A DNA stretch of 7,622 nucleotides from Promethearchaeota archaeon CR_4 (GCA_001940655.1 MBAA01000130.1:66020-73641); one strand, 5' to 3'. Counted from the first letter of the stretch, positions 1 through 6,203 are shown. Notes: a model not told the origin generated them from the sequence alone. Program-made: numbers and translations.

Positions 1-138
1 TGTAATAATGGGCTCTCCGCCGGCCTCTGTTACCCCCGCGGCCAGCTTGTCCACGAGGGTCGCACAATTGCCATTCTTGCGAGGACTCGCGAGCAAGATG
101 AGAACCTGATTTTTCGGTTGGGTTGTAGGTCGAGACAT
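1..138 (-). CDS. Flavodoxin-fold NAD(P)H/FMN oxidoreductase, N-terminal fragment
   Basis: Only the first 46 codons are in the window; the gene runs off the left edge. After a short polar leader the protein reads VLILLASPRKNGNCATLVDK, a first beta strand followed by the phosphate-binding loop SPRxNGNC. This is the N-terminal signature of NADPH-dependent FMN reductases and iron-sulfur flavoproteins, where the loop and the next helix hold the FMN phosphate. In the family the last loop residue is usually Ser or Thr; here it is Cys. Whether the iron-sulfur cysteines of the flavoprotein branch are present cannot be seen. These proteins are soluble and move electrons between NAD(P)H or ferredoxin and various acceptors. 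The ATG at 138-136 is chosen because a strong ribosome site lies 5 bases before it. It follows the 343-residue unknown gene on the same strand after 95 bases, so co-transcription is possible. The fold assignment is fairly sure; the substrate is unknown. Confidence 0.75.
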   Translation of the reverse strand, partial: MSRPTTQPKNQVLILLASPRKNGNCATLVDKLAAGVTEAGGEPIIT

Positions 139-143
139 ATCGT

Positions 144-152
144 GATCATCTC
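144..152 (-). promoter_or_regulatory. Ribosome binding site of the flavodoxin-fold gene
   Basis: On the minus strand the bases read GAGATGATC. They match 8 of 9 positions of GAGGTGATC, the complement of the conserved archaeal 16S 3' end, and stop 5 bases before the ATG. This supports the start at 138 and shows the gene has a leader, so it is either internal to an operon or has an upstream promoter. Confidence 0.65.
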
Positions 153-233
153 TTGATATTTTATTACCTGTAAATTGAGTTCCTATTACGCTTTACTAAA
201 TCTAGCAATGATTTTGACCATAAATGTTTCCAA

Positions 234-1265
234 TTACTCTATTCTTTCAATAATATTGAGGGGTCCGATAATACACTTCACGTTGGTACAATAATTACAC
301 GATATCGATTGCAGGTTGATTTCAAGGTCCTTCAGGCGTCTCGCAACGTCATGATCACCAAGGATGAGTTGCGCATCGTCACCCGCGGTGCTCTTACCCA
401 TGTTCCCTTTTTGGGTAATTTGCAACCGCTGTAATTTTCCCTTGTGTTGAGAGTATATTGCAGACATTGTGATACGAATGTTTGTAGGGAGCTTTTTAAC
501 ATTCAATTTAAGCACCAGTTTTTGGCCGCTAAACACCTCACACGTTCGACCGCCCTCCGTATCTCGGAATCTAATAGAATCTGCGATCTGGATGTGAAAT
601 GGATTCATAACATAATCACCTACCACACCTTGGAATCGATTAGAATCCGCGACGTTTATATTAAATGGATTCACGATATAGTCCCCCAATAACATTCCTT
701 GATCTCCATTTATCACGTCAAAAGGATAGATGCCTTTTACGGCCTCGTGGGATACTAGAATCGCGATAGAGCATTTATTGAAAGGATCGAAGGACGGTTT
801 GGATTCTTGCATATGGCGAGGGTCTAGTTCGAATTTTTTAATCTCAAAGCAGTTGATGAAGATTGCGCACCTGCCTGGTGACACCTCAACGGGGGTTAGA
901 TTCTTCGGCAGTAACCGAAAGGATTGTATTTTTGAGATTGACGCGGTAAATTTTGCAGAGATCAAATTCGAATCAAGCACAAAAAATGGGAGAATTAGAT
1001 TCATTGTTAACTCATTATAAACAAATTTAATCTCTTCGAATTTTATCCCGTGGAAAAACTCGTCATCCCCGGTCTCATCGGCAAATTCTGGAATGAGGAT
1101 CATGGTATAGAGGTTACGATCCGAGAGAATCTCGTCATCCAAGTAATTCTTGTTGATTGTGAATTTCGCACCATTCGCATGAACCCGCAATTTTTGGTGG
1201 CGTAAATTTACACCACCAATGGCTCTTGCCTCATCGCAAATAGCCAGCAATTTCTTTTCATCCAT
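234..1265 (-). CDS. Hypothetical protein with an internal 22-residue tandem repeat
   Basis: A 343-residue protein I do not recognise. It opens with a charged stretch (MDEKKLLAICDEARAIGG), has no signal peptide and no convincing membrane span, and looks soluble. Much of it alternates hydrophobic and polar residues, suggesting beta structure. Residues 191-212 and 213-234 are a tandem duplication with the core GDYxxNPFxIxxADSxRF, 12 of 22 positions identical. Four cysteines sit near the C-terminus in CNYCTNVKC and just before it (residues about 323-331), which could bind metal, though the spacing matches no family I know. The gene is visibly richer in A+T than the two dehydrogenase genes to its right, and neither neighbour hints at its role. 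A TATA-like box at 1289-1296 lies about 27 bases before the ATG, which would give a nearly leaderless message. It is accepted as real because of its length, intact frame and frame-preserving duplication; the function is open. Confidence 0.72.
   Translation of the reverse strand: MDEKKLLAICDEARAIGGVNLRHQKLRVHANGAKFTINKNYLDDEILSDRNLYTMILIPEFADETGDDEFFHGIKFEEIKFVYNELTMNLILPFFVLDSNLISAKFTASISKIQSFRLLPKNLTPVEVSPGRCAIFINCFEIKKFELDPRHMQESKPSFDPFNKCSIAILVSHEAVKGIYPFDVINGDQGMLLGDYIVNPFNINVADSNRFQGVVGDYVMNPFHIQIADSIRFRDTEGGRTCEVFSGQKLVLKLNVKKLPTNIRITMSAIYSQHKGKLQRLQITQKGNMGKSTAGDDAQLILGDHDVARRLKDLEINLQSISCNYCTNVKCIIGPLNIIERIE
564..695 (-). repeat. 66-base in-frame tandem duplication
   Basis: Two adjacent 66-base units, 630-695 (first in reading order) and 564-629, encode residues 191-212 and 213-234 of the hypothetical protein. 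Over the best-kept 57 bases I count 42 identities. The unit is exactly 22 codons, so the frame is preserved. The shared protein core is GDY, NPF, ADS and RF, with conservative swaps between. The divergence shows that the duplication is not very recent and that the core residues have been kept. Confidence 0.85.
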
Positions 1266-1288
1266 GAGTTTTTATTAGTTCAAAAACC

Positions 1289-1296
1289 TTTATAAA
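1289..1296 (-). promoter_or_regulatory. TATA-like box TTTATAAA in the divergent region
   Basis: The palindromic octamer TTTATAAA is centred about 27 bases upstream of the ATG at 1265, the usual archaeal distance from TATA box to transcription start. It would give a leaderless or near-leaderless message for the 343-residue gene. Because it is a palindrome it could also drive the acyl-CoA dehydrogenase gene rightward with a leader of about 50 bases; the AAAAAC just to its left would suit a BRE in that direction. The assignment is inferred from position only. Confidence 0.5.
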
Positions 1297-1304
1297 ATGG
1301 CTTG

Positions 1305-1318
1305 ACAATGAACATTGT
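1305..1318. promoter_or_regulatory. Inverted repeat ACAATG-AA-CATTGT, candidate operator
   Basis: Perfect 6-base arms flank a 2-base centre, 9 bases right of the TATA-like octamer and in the shared upstream region of the divergent genes. Short symmetric sites like this are typical for dimeric repressors. Twelve of its first 13 bases recur at 2985-2997, over the start codon of the short-chain dehydrogenase gene (ACAATGAACAGTG there). A regulator common to both dehydrogenase genes is inferred; the protein is not encoded in this window. Confidence 0.4.
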
Positions 1319-1319
1319 A

Positions 1320-1347
1320 TGTTCGGGTTCTGTTCATAAACCGAACA
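1320..1347 (+). promoter_or_regulatory. Inverted repeat around a TATA-like box of the acyl-CoA dehydrogenase gene
   Basis: The arms TGTTCGG (1320-1326) and CCGAACA (1341-1347) are perfect complements, 14 bases apart. Between them TTCATAAA (1333-1340) resembles an archaeal TATA box and is centred about 33 bases before the ATG at 1370. It would place the transcription start only a few bases before that codon, in keeping with the absence of a ribosome site there. A protein bound to the arms would cover the TATA box, the classic geometry for repression in archaea. The TATA call is weaker than that at 1289-1296, so which box drives the rightward gene is unsettled. Confidence 0.45.
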
Positions 1348-1369
1348 AAGACCTAACAAATAAGACAAG

Positions 1370-2680
1370 ATGAAAACAATGAGCGAAGCAAACAAGGGAA
1401 CTTTTCAAACTCAGGTTGTGAACGATGAAATCCTCAAAAACTTGAGTTTAAAGAAACGTAACGCATGGTTACGCGTGAACCTGATGACCGTGCTGGACGA
1501 ACAGGAAATTAACTTCTTCGACGAGGTTAGCCGCTTCACCTTGAAGATGGAGAAGGAAGTCAATCACTGGAAGGATGACGTCTACACGTGGATCCCCAAG
1601 TTCGGGGAGAAGGGATACGTGACGCGGAATCAGAACTACCCCGAAATTGGTATGGATTGGGGTGATCTAGCGGGTTTTCACATTGAATTGATACGTTCTC
1701 TTGCTGTGGACTTGTTTGACACGCAGTTTAATATGGGAATGGGCGCCACGGTGCTTGCCATCAACCCTATCCATGCTCATCACGAGAACCGGCAGGTTTG
1801 CCTCGAAGCTTTAAAGGATATGGTAACGGGAAAGGTTCCTGGTGCCATTTTAATCACCGAGCCTGAGCGTGGATCCGACTCGACACACCCCTTGGTCAAG
1901 ACGGAACCCCAAGCGGATGGTAGTTTCATCGTGAATGGGGTGAAGGCCTTCAACACGAACGCTCCCAAGTCCAAGTGGCTCGTCCTCTATGGCGCGCCAG
2001 AGCCCTTGAGTTCTGAAGTACCCAACCAGATGACTCAACTCCTTGTCCAAATACCCCAGGACTCGATCAAGATCGAACGCGTGTACATTCCCTGGGTACC
2101 CAAGCTACACCTCGGCAAGGAAACGTTCACCAATTGTAGGATACCGAAAGACCAAGTATTGGGGGGCATTGGCAAAGGCCGCGAGTACCAATTCGAAGGC
2201 CTTATCCCCGAACGACTTGGTATTGCATATACCAACGTGGCCGAGTGCTGGGGCGCCCTCGCTTACGCGAGTCTCTATTCCAGTATGCGTCAGCAAATGG
2301 GGAAACCCATCCTGCTCCACCAAGGCGTGGGTTTCCTCCTCTGCGAGTGGTGGGCGAAAACTGCCAACTACTTCCAGGGACTCCTTCGCTTCACCGAACA
2401 GTATGATCTTAAAGCGAAGAAATATAACAATGTATTACCGGCTGGGTTAAAACAGGGGTTCGTGGCTGCAGCTTGCCAGTTGAAGTACGAGGGCGCATGT
2501 CTCACGGATCGCGTCTGCTACGAGATGGCGAACCTTATGGCAGGCGCGGGCGTGTGCGACAACACCTTAATGCAGGATTACCTCGGAGTCTCTCGCATCC
2601 AAGAAATTGTGGGCGGCACCCGGCAGATTATGCTTCACATCTTGACTAGTGGACAACGCCAGCTCTTCAAGATGATCTAA
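1370..2680 (+). CDS. Acyl-CoA dehydrogenase family protein, LCAD/IVD-type active site
   Basis: A 436-residue FAD-dependent flavoenzyme predicted to make the alpha-beta double bond of an acyl-CoA thioester, passing electrons to an electron-transfer flavoprotein. The usual order is present: an N-terminal helical domain; a middle beta domain opening at LITEPERGSD (ending at residue 170), the flavin and substrate motif; TFTNCRIPKDQVLG, the end of the beta domain; then a C-terminal helical domain with the RQQMGKPILLHQ helix and RIQEIVGGTRQI. Medium-chain enzymes carry the catalytic Glu in a YEGT motif near the end; here that position is Gly415. Instead Glu281 in LIPERLGIA matches the site used by long-chain and isovaleryl-CoA dehydrogenases (xxERLxxA), so the enzyme is probably active. 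Size is slightly above the usual 380-400, mostly at the N-terminus. Met1 and Met4 are both possible starts; neither has a ribosome site, which suits a short leader. The short-chain dehydrogenase gene downstream fits a shared acyl-CoA oxidation role. Chain length or branching of the substrate cannot be told. Confidence 0.9.
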   Translation: MKTMSEANKGTFQTQVVNDEILKNLSLKKRNAWLRVNLMTVLDEQEINFFDEVSRFTLKMEKEVNHWKDDVYTWIPKFGEKGYVTRNQNYPEIGMDWGDLAGFHIELIRSLAVDLFDTQFNMGMGATVLAINPIHAHHENRQVCLEALKDMVTGKVPGAILITEPERGSDSTHPLVKTEPQADGSFIVNGVKAFNTNAPKSKWLVLYGAPEPLSSEVPNQMTQLLVQIPQDSIKIERVYIPWVPKLHLGKETFTNCRIPKDQVLGGIGKGREYQFEGLIPERLGIAYTNVAECWGALAYASLYSSMRQQMGKPILLHQGVGFLLCEWWAKTANYFQGLLRFTEQYDLKAKKYNNVLPAGLKQGFVAAACQLKYEGACLTDRVCYEMANLMAGAGVCDNTLMQDYLGVSRIQEIVGGTRQIMLHILTSGQRQLFKMI

Positions 2681-2685
2681 CACTA

Positions 2686-2712
2686 TCTTTTTTCTTTTAC
2701 TTAGTTGTTTTT
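2686..2712 (+). terminator. T-tract terminator after the acyl-CoA dehydrogenase gene
   Basis: Starting 5 bases after the stop codon there are runs of six, four and five T (2688-2693, 2695-2698, 2708-2712) with no strong hairpin before them. Archaeal RNA polymerase terminates at such T-runs, so the two dehydrogenase genes probably have separate messages. Confidence 0.55.
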
Positions 2713-2948
2713 ATAGACTCTCGCACAAGATCTTTAAGAAATATCGTTTTACAGCAAATTTCTTTATGTAATAAGGATTTTCTAAAAGAATTCCAGAAGA
2801 ATGCGTTCGATTGAGAGAAAATATCCTGTCTCTCTTCAAAGATCTGGGCGTATTGATGATCTTTATGGAATAAATTAACTGAAATCCAAAAAACTCTCAA
2901 TTTAGACTCTTTTTCCCTTTTTTAGATTCATTCGCCTTTATCTATGGA

Positions 2949-2958
2949 TTTTTTATAG
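2949..2958 (+). promoter_or_regulatory. TATA-like box of the short-chain dehydrogenase gene
   Basis: TTTTTTATAG is centred about 34 bases before the ATG at 2988, so transcription would begin only a few bases before the start codon. No ribosome site is visible there, consistent with a near-leaderless message. Inferred from sequence and spacing alone. Confidence 0.5.
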
Positions 2959-2987
2959 TTTCTCAACTTCCATAAATTATCCTAACA

Positions 2988-3989
2988 ATGAACAGTGAAA
3001 GAACAGTGACCAATGTGAAAGATCTGAAAGGGAAAGTCGCCGTAATTACTGGCGGGGCTAGTGGAATTGGTCTTGCCTTTGCACGACGATGCCTCCAAGA
3101 AGGAATGCAGTTGGCGTTAGCAGACATCGATAAAAACGCTCTCGCCAAGGTCGAGCAGGAATTAAAGGCAGAAAAAGCCGAAATTATCACAGTTCCAGTA
3201 GATGTCAGTAAAGCCGAAGACGTGGAGAATCTGTGCAACCAGACCTACGAGCACTTTGGATCGACGGACATCTTGTTTAACAATGCAGGGGTAGGAGGTA
3301 TGGGCCTGGCACATGTCGCCCCACTCAACGACTGGAAGTGGAATATCGGGGTGAACTTGTTTGGCGTGATTCACGGGGTTCACTATTTCGTGCCCCGTAT
3401 GATCAAACAGGACACGGAGGGGTACGTCCTTAATACGGCATCCATCGTAGGCTTAGCGTTAACTCACGTGGAAGCCCCCTATAGCGTCTCCAAGGGCGCA
3501 GTCGTCATGCTCACGGAAACCCTGCAACTCGGGTTTCAAGCGATCAATGCGAAATTGCATGCGTCTGTGGTCTGTCCTGGTTTCATCACCACGAATATCT
3601 TGCACAGCGAGCAACACCGCCCTGCCGACCTGCAGAACCCCGAGACTGAAGCAATGACCCCGGAACAAGCGGCGGGGATCGAGATGATTCAAAAACTCGT
3701 GGCTTCGGGTACAAGTCCGAAAGAAGCAGTAAAAATCGCATTCAAGGACATCCCCTTTCCCCCCAGACGTACGCTCCAAGATATGATCGAAATAGGTATT
3801 TTCACGAACCTCGTGATTAAAGGGATGCCAGTCCAAGAATGTGCAGATCTTATTTTCCGAGAAGCAATCGAGGAACAGAAATTCTACATTTTACCTAATG
3901 GAACAATGCGACCCTATCGGGAGGCGATTCTCAAGCGAGCGGAAAATACCCTCGCCGGGAAGGATCCCGAAGCTCCTTGGAAAAGATAG
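2988..3989 (+). CDS. Classical short-chain dehydrogenase/reductase (SDR)
   Basis: A 333-residue NAD(P)-dependent oxidoreductase with a Rossmann fold. The cofactor loop TGGASGIG is at residues 21-28; Asp46 at the end of the second strand favours NAD over NADP; Asp72 contacts the adenine; NNAG is at 98-101. The catalytic tetrad is complete: Asn123, Ser152, Tyr165 and Lys169 (YSVSK). After the usual VCPGFITTNI strand the protein continues about 130 residues, longer than the typical 250-residue SDR. It ends with FYILPNGTMRPYREAILKRA, a tail I associate with a 280-330-residue SDR subgroup that acts on lipid-like or xenobiotic alcohols and ketones. The substrate is unknown; a hydroxyacyl-CoA or alcohol is reasonable next to an acyl-CoA dehydrogenase. 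The ATG is chosen because the promoter box fits and the Rossmann strand begins 16 residues in. It is cytosolic. Its start codon lies inside repeated GAACA sites that may serve regulation. Confidence 0.92.
   Translation: MNSERTVTNVKDLKGKVAVITGGASGIGLAFARRCLQEGMQLALADIDKNALAKVEQELKAEKAEIITVPVDVSKAEDVENLCNQTYEHFGSTDILFNNAGVGGMGLAHVAPLNDWKWNIGVNLFGVIHGVHYFVPRMIKQDTEGYVLNTASIVGLALTHVEAPYSVSKGAVVMLTETLQLGFQAINAKLHASVVCPGFITTNILHSEQHRPADLQNPETEAMTPEQAAGIEMIQKLVASGTSPKEAVKIAFKDIPFPPRRTLQDMIEIGIFTNLVIKGMPVQECADLIFREAIEEQKFYILPNGTMRPYREAILKRAENTLAGKDPEAPWKR
2990..3009. repeat. Direct repeat GAACAGTGA with 11-base period over the SDR start
   Basis: The nonamer GAACAGTGA occurs at 2990-2998 and again at 3001-3009. 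The 11-base period is close to one helical turn and is not a multiple of three, so the two copies are read in different frames and the repeat does not reflect a protein repeat. Its GAACA core is shared with the acyl-CoA dehydrogenase control region, where copies at 1320 and 1331 (opposite strand) have the same 11-base period. Candidate operator. Confidence 0.45.
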
Positions 3990-4018
3990 GGAACAATAGA
4001 ATTCAACCCGAAAAGATT

Positions 4019-4069
4019 GAACTCCAATGGCGGGAGTTCGCATCTAAGCAAATTTTTCCTTTTTTCCTT
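4019..4069 (+). terminator. Hairpin and T-tract between convergent genes
   Basis: GAACTCC (4019-4025) pairs perfectly with GGAGTTC (4033-4039) around a 7-base loop, 29 bases after the SDR stop codon. T-rich runs follow at 4053-4066. Because the hairpin is symmetric and the next gene to the right converges on it, it may also mark the end of the leftward operon, although the T-runs favour the rightward message. Confidence 0.6.
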
Positions 4070-4096
4070 CGATAAAATTATTACTTTCTATGGTCT

Positions 4097-4774
4097 CTAT
4101 GGAATCACATAAAAAATAGAGAGGGGGATCCCAATTCCCAGGGCAGTTCCAACGAGGAGCTGAGTCACTGTATGGGCTTTTACTTTGCGTCGTACCCAAA
4201 TTACCAAGGCGTGCAATGGTAAGGTAACCCACATAGTCATAGGATTCAAGACCGCAAGACCCATGATACCCACGCTGTTTCCCGTGGCGTGGATAGAGAT
4301 TTTCCACCGCAACGATACGACCAGCATCCCCACGGACAGGAGCGTTGATCCTGAGATGATCCGTGTGAGCAAGTTTCCCCATCCGAAACTCACCCAAATA
4401 AAACTGAGAAAAATGATGTAGCCGAGAATAGCACTTACCATAGGCCAAAAGCGTTGGCGCCGGTCTGTCAGGTAGATATCCCCCCGCTTGGTGAGAATGA
4501 AGATAATGAGTAATACGAGGGGGTGCAATCCATAGAAATAAATCGCCCCCAGCGTCCATAACCAGAACGGGGTGGTATGGTAGGTAATAGAAAACCAGAT
4601 GAAAACGAACGGACAAACCACGTTGGGAGCGAGAACCAACGAGATCACTTGAGCAAGTTTCTGCCCCCGCGTCAATTGGGAGAACTTCTTCCGGGTGATT
4701 GCGATGCCCTCTCGCTCGAAGGTCGCCAAGTTTTCCTCGGTCAGGTATTGGTGGTTTGCAGGCGGATGTTCCAC
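4097..4774 (-). CDS. PAP2-like membrane phosphatase family protein
   Basis: A 225-residue integral membrane protein with a cytosolic-looking N-terminus of about 38 residues and five or six hydrophobic spans (about 40-62, 70-95, 111-130, 135-153, 177-194, 203-223). Three PAP2 (type 2 phosphatidic acid phosphatase) motifs are recognisable in order: TDRRQRFWP (103-111), KISIHATG (158-165, equivalent to the SGH motif, with His162), and an R-x5-H motif at Arg195-His201. The Asp that usually follows as Hx3D is Gln205 here; Hx3Q is, as I recall, seen in a PAP2 branch around 200 residues long. Members remove phosphate from lipid phosphates or polyprenyl diphosphates. The start is GTG at 4774, only 7 bases after the stop of the 467-residue gene, with GGAGG at 4787-4791 in that gene's tail. 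It is the last gene of the operon. A non-catalytic or altered activity is possible given the weak motifs. Confidence 0.75.
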   Translation of the reverse strand: MEHPPANHQYLTEENLATFEREGIAITRKKFSQLTRGQKLAQVISLVLAPNVVCPFVFIWFSITYHTTPFWLWTLGAIYFYGLHPLVLLIIFILTKRGDIYLTDRRQRFWPMVSAILGYIIFLSFIWVSFGWGNLLTRIISGSTLLSVGMLVVSLRWKISIHATGNSVGIMGLAVLNPMTMWVTLPLHALVIWVRRKVKAHTVTQLLVGTALGIGIPLSIFYVIP

Positions 4775-4781
4775 AGAATGA

Positions 4782-6185
4782 TCATTCCTCCCGCAATTGG
4801 TTGACGATATTGAAGATATTATCGAGGCGTGTTTCTAACGCTTCGAGCAATTCTCCCCGGGCGGTTATGATGGACTTCGCTTGGGCGTAAGATGAAGCTA
4901 CCAGCATCTTGGAAGGGAGCGCCATCAGATCGAAAATTAGTTCGGAAACCTCTCCAATGAGGTTTAATAATTGGGGAGATTGAAATGATGTAGTCCCGCT
5001 CGCATTCGTTGTCTTAGTTATCGACTTCTCTATATCTTCGTTCTTTTTCTGTGCTGTTTGCAACTCCTCCCAGAAATTGGTTTTGAGGCCAACGAAATTG
5101 ACACCGAGGTCACCTAATGCCATTCCCGCTCCTTCGAGAACTAGGTTGAAGTAATCAAAAGAACCCCACTTCTGGTATCGTGCTACCATTTCGGGTGGGG
5201 CTAGATCCTCGATGAACGCGAGGAAGACGTTGAGGTAGTCCTGAGCCACCTCAGGCGGTACGATCAACGGCGCACTCTTCTTGACTGCATTGAAAATGTG
5301 TCCGATGAGTTTGCTGAAAGTCGGATTCCGGGTGATCTTTTCCACGAGGTTACCCCGTTCATTAAGATAATGCACGGGAAGGAACCCGAGGATACGCACG
5401 AGATCCGCCTCATAGTTCTCGAACAAACCGAAGACTTCCTGAGGGGTCATGTGCGCTTCTTGCTCGATAAGCTCGGACACCTGTACTTTCAATTTATCCA
5501 ACGGTTTGTTAACTAAATCGTCAATCGTGGATAGGTCTACCCCCCACTTGGATCGCCGTTGTCGCTGTTCTCCATATTGAGTTCTCTCGCTCCACTCTGC
5601 CTCGGGAATGATTACCACTGTTACTTCGAGCTGGGGGGAACCTCGCAACTTACACCCGGTCTCAGTGACCTGCGCTTTTACACCCGACTCTCGGAGAATG
5701 TACCCGTTGGCGACTTTCTCGATCATCGCCACCAACCCACACGCGAGCCCTTCACTCCCTACATTCTTGGGGGAAAATCGGACAACATCTTCTGCGTCCT
5801 TACCGTAACTCTCACAGAACGGGCAATGCTTGACGCGGAAGACATACCGTTCCCGGCCTGTGCCAGGTTCAGTGTCTTGGATCTTCTCATACTCGCCCAC
5901 TTCTACACCGAGGAAGATCTGCCACAGGACGTTAAGATATCGCAATGCCTTCTCCGGGGTATCGGGAAAGAACCAGAAGATCTGGGGATGGCGTTCTGCG
6001 GATTCGAGAGCACCCGCAGATAATACTTCTCGAAACTTGGCCAACGCTAGTGTTTGGTTTTTACCGGAGAGCAGGAAAATTTCATTGAAAATCTCCCGGT
6101 AGAGCAGGTTGTAAAATAAGGCATTCCCCCAGTTTCCCACGAAACGGGAAAACCTGGTAATGACGCCGTCAAAGATTTTAGACAT
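4782..6185 (-). CDS. V4R/TRAPP-like N-terminal domain with long helical C-terminal region
   Basis: A 467-residue soluble protein, not assigned to a named family. The N-terminal half (about 1-195) resembles the V4R (4-vinyl reductase) domain, a relative of the TRAPP subunit Bet3: an early helix NALFYNLLYREIFNEIF, a long helical part, then a Cys-containing core. Cys121 and Cys124 (HCPFC), Cys149 (LACGL) and Cys178 are placed as in V4R, and VTETGCKLRGSP matches the closing V4R motif, though the second Cys of that motif is Leu186. Residues 200-467 are mostly helical with no recognised domain, split by a Ser/Thr-rich linker (about 384-404) and ending in an amphipathic, possibly coiled-coil helix. 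The ATG at 6185 is preferred over an upstream in-frame ATG at 6233, which would overlap the previous gene by 31 bases; a strong GGGGAGGAG site supports 6185. V4R domains bind small hydrophobic molecules or act in signalling and trafficking complexes; the role here is unknown. Confidence 0.75.
   Translation of the reverse strand: MSKIFDGVITRFSRFVGNWGNALFYNLLYREIFNEIFLLSGKNQTLALAKFREVLSAGALESAERHPQIFWFFPDTPEKALRYLNVLWQIFLGVEVGEYEKIQDTEPGTGRERYVFRVKHCPFCESYGKDAEDVVRFSPKNVGSEGLACGLVAMIEKVANGYILRESGVKAQVTETGCKLRGSPQLEVTVVIIPEAEWSERTQYGEQRQRRSKWGVDLSTIDDLVNKPLDKLKVQVSELIEQEAHMTPQEVFGLFENYEADLVRILGFLPVHYLNERGNLVEKITRNPTFSKLIGHIFNAVKKSAPLIVPPEVAQDYLNVFLAFIEDLAPPEMVARYQKWGSFDYFNLVLEGAGMALGDLGVNFVGLKTNFWEELQTAQKKNEDIEKSITKTTNASGTTSFQSPQLLNLIGEVSELIFDLMALPSKMLVASSYAQAKSIITARGELLEALETRLDNIFNIVNQLREE
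4787..4791 (-). promoter_or_regulatory. Ribosome binding site of the PAP2-like gene
   Basis: GGAGG on the minus strand lies inside the last codons of the 467-residue gene, 12 bases before the GTG start at 4774. It supports GTG as the start, since no in-frame ATG is near, and suggests translation coupled to the upstream gene. The spacing is a little long. Confidence 0.55.
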
Positions 6186-6194
6186 ATCACTCTT

Positions 6195-6203
6195 CTCCTC
6201 CCC
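6195..6203 (-). promoter_or_regulatory. Ribosome binding site deciding the start of the 467-residue gene
   Basis: The minus strand reads GGGGAGGAG just at and after the TAG stop of the 163-residue gene (6205-6203), with its GGAGG core 11 bases before the ATG at 6185. This is the best ribosome site in the window and the reason to reject the longer 483-residue reading. Confidence 0.8.

Larger units (their letters stand above)
2681..2987. other. Intergenic region, AT-rich, no supported gene
   Basis: These 307 bases begin with T-tracts that probably end the acyl-CoA dehydrogenase message and finish with the promoter of the next gene. The middle is strongly AT-rich. The only notable reading frame, 67 codons on the minus strand (2697-2900), must start at TTG, resembles nothing I know, and sits between T-rich tracts, so I do not call it. 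I see no RNA gene or mobile-element end. Confidence 0.6.

Noticed and set aside
1352..1359. CCTAACAA shared just before both dehydrogenase starts (also 2981-2988)
   Set aside because: The 8-mer lies at different distances from the two start codons and has no symmetry; chance is a sufficient explanation.
2043..2450. 135-codon plus-strand frame inside the acyl-CoA dehydrogenase
   Set aside because: It is an out-of-frame shadow: low-complexity Ser/Arg/Pro-rich translation inside a well-conserved enzyme.
2697..2900. 67-codon minus-strand reading frame in the intergenic region
   Set aside because: It can start only at TTG, lies in AT-rich DNA between T-tracts, shows no family resemblance and has no operon partner.
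4044..4616. 190-codon minus-strand frame overlapping the PAP2-like gene
   Set aside because: It is a different frame of the same DNA; the 4097-4774 frame has the membrane spans, the PAP2 motifs, the ribosome site and the operon spacing.
5559..6023. 154-codon plus-strand frame opposite the V4R-like gene
   Set aside because: It is antisense to a longer coherent gene with Cys motifs, and has no recognisable domain or promoter.
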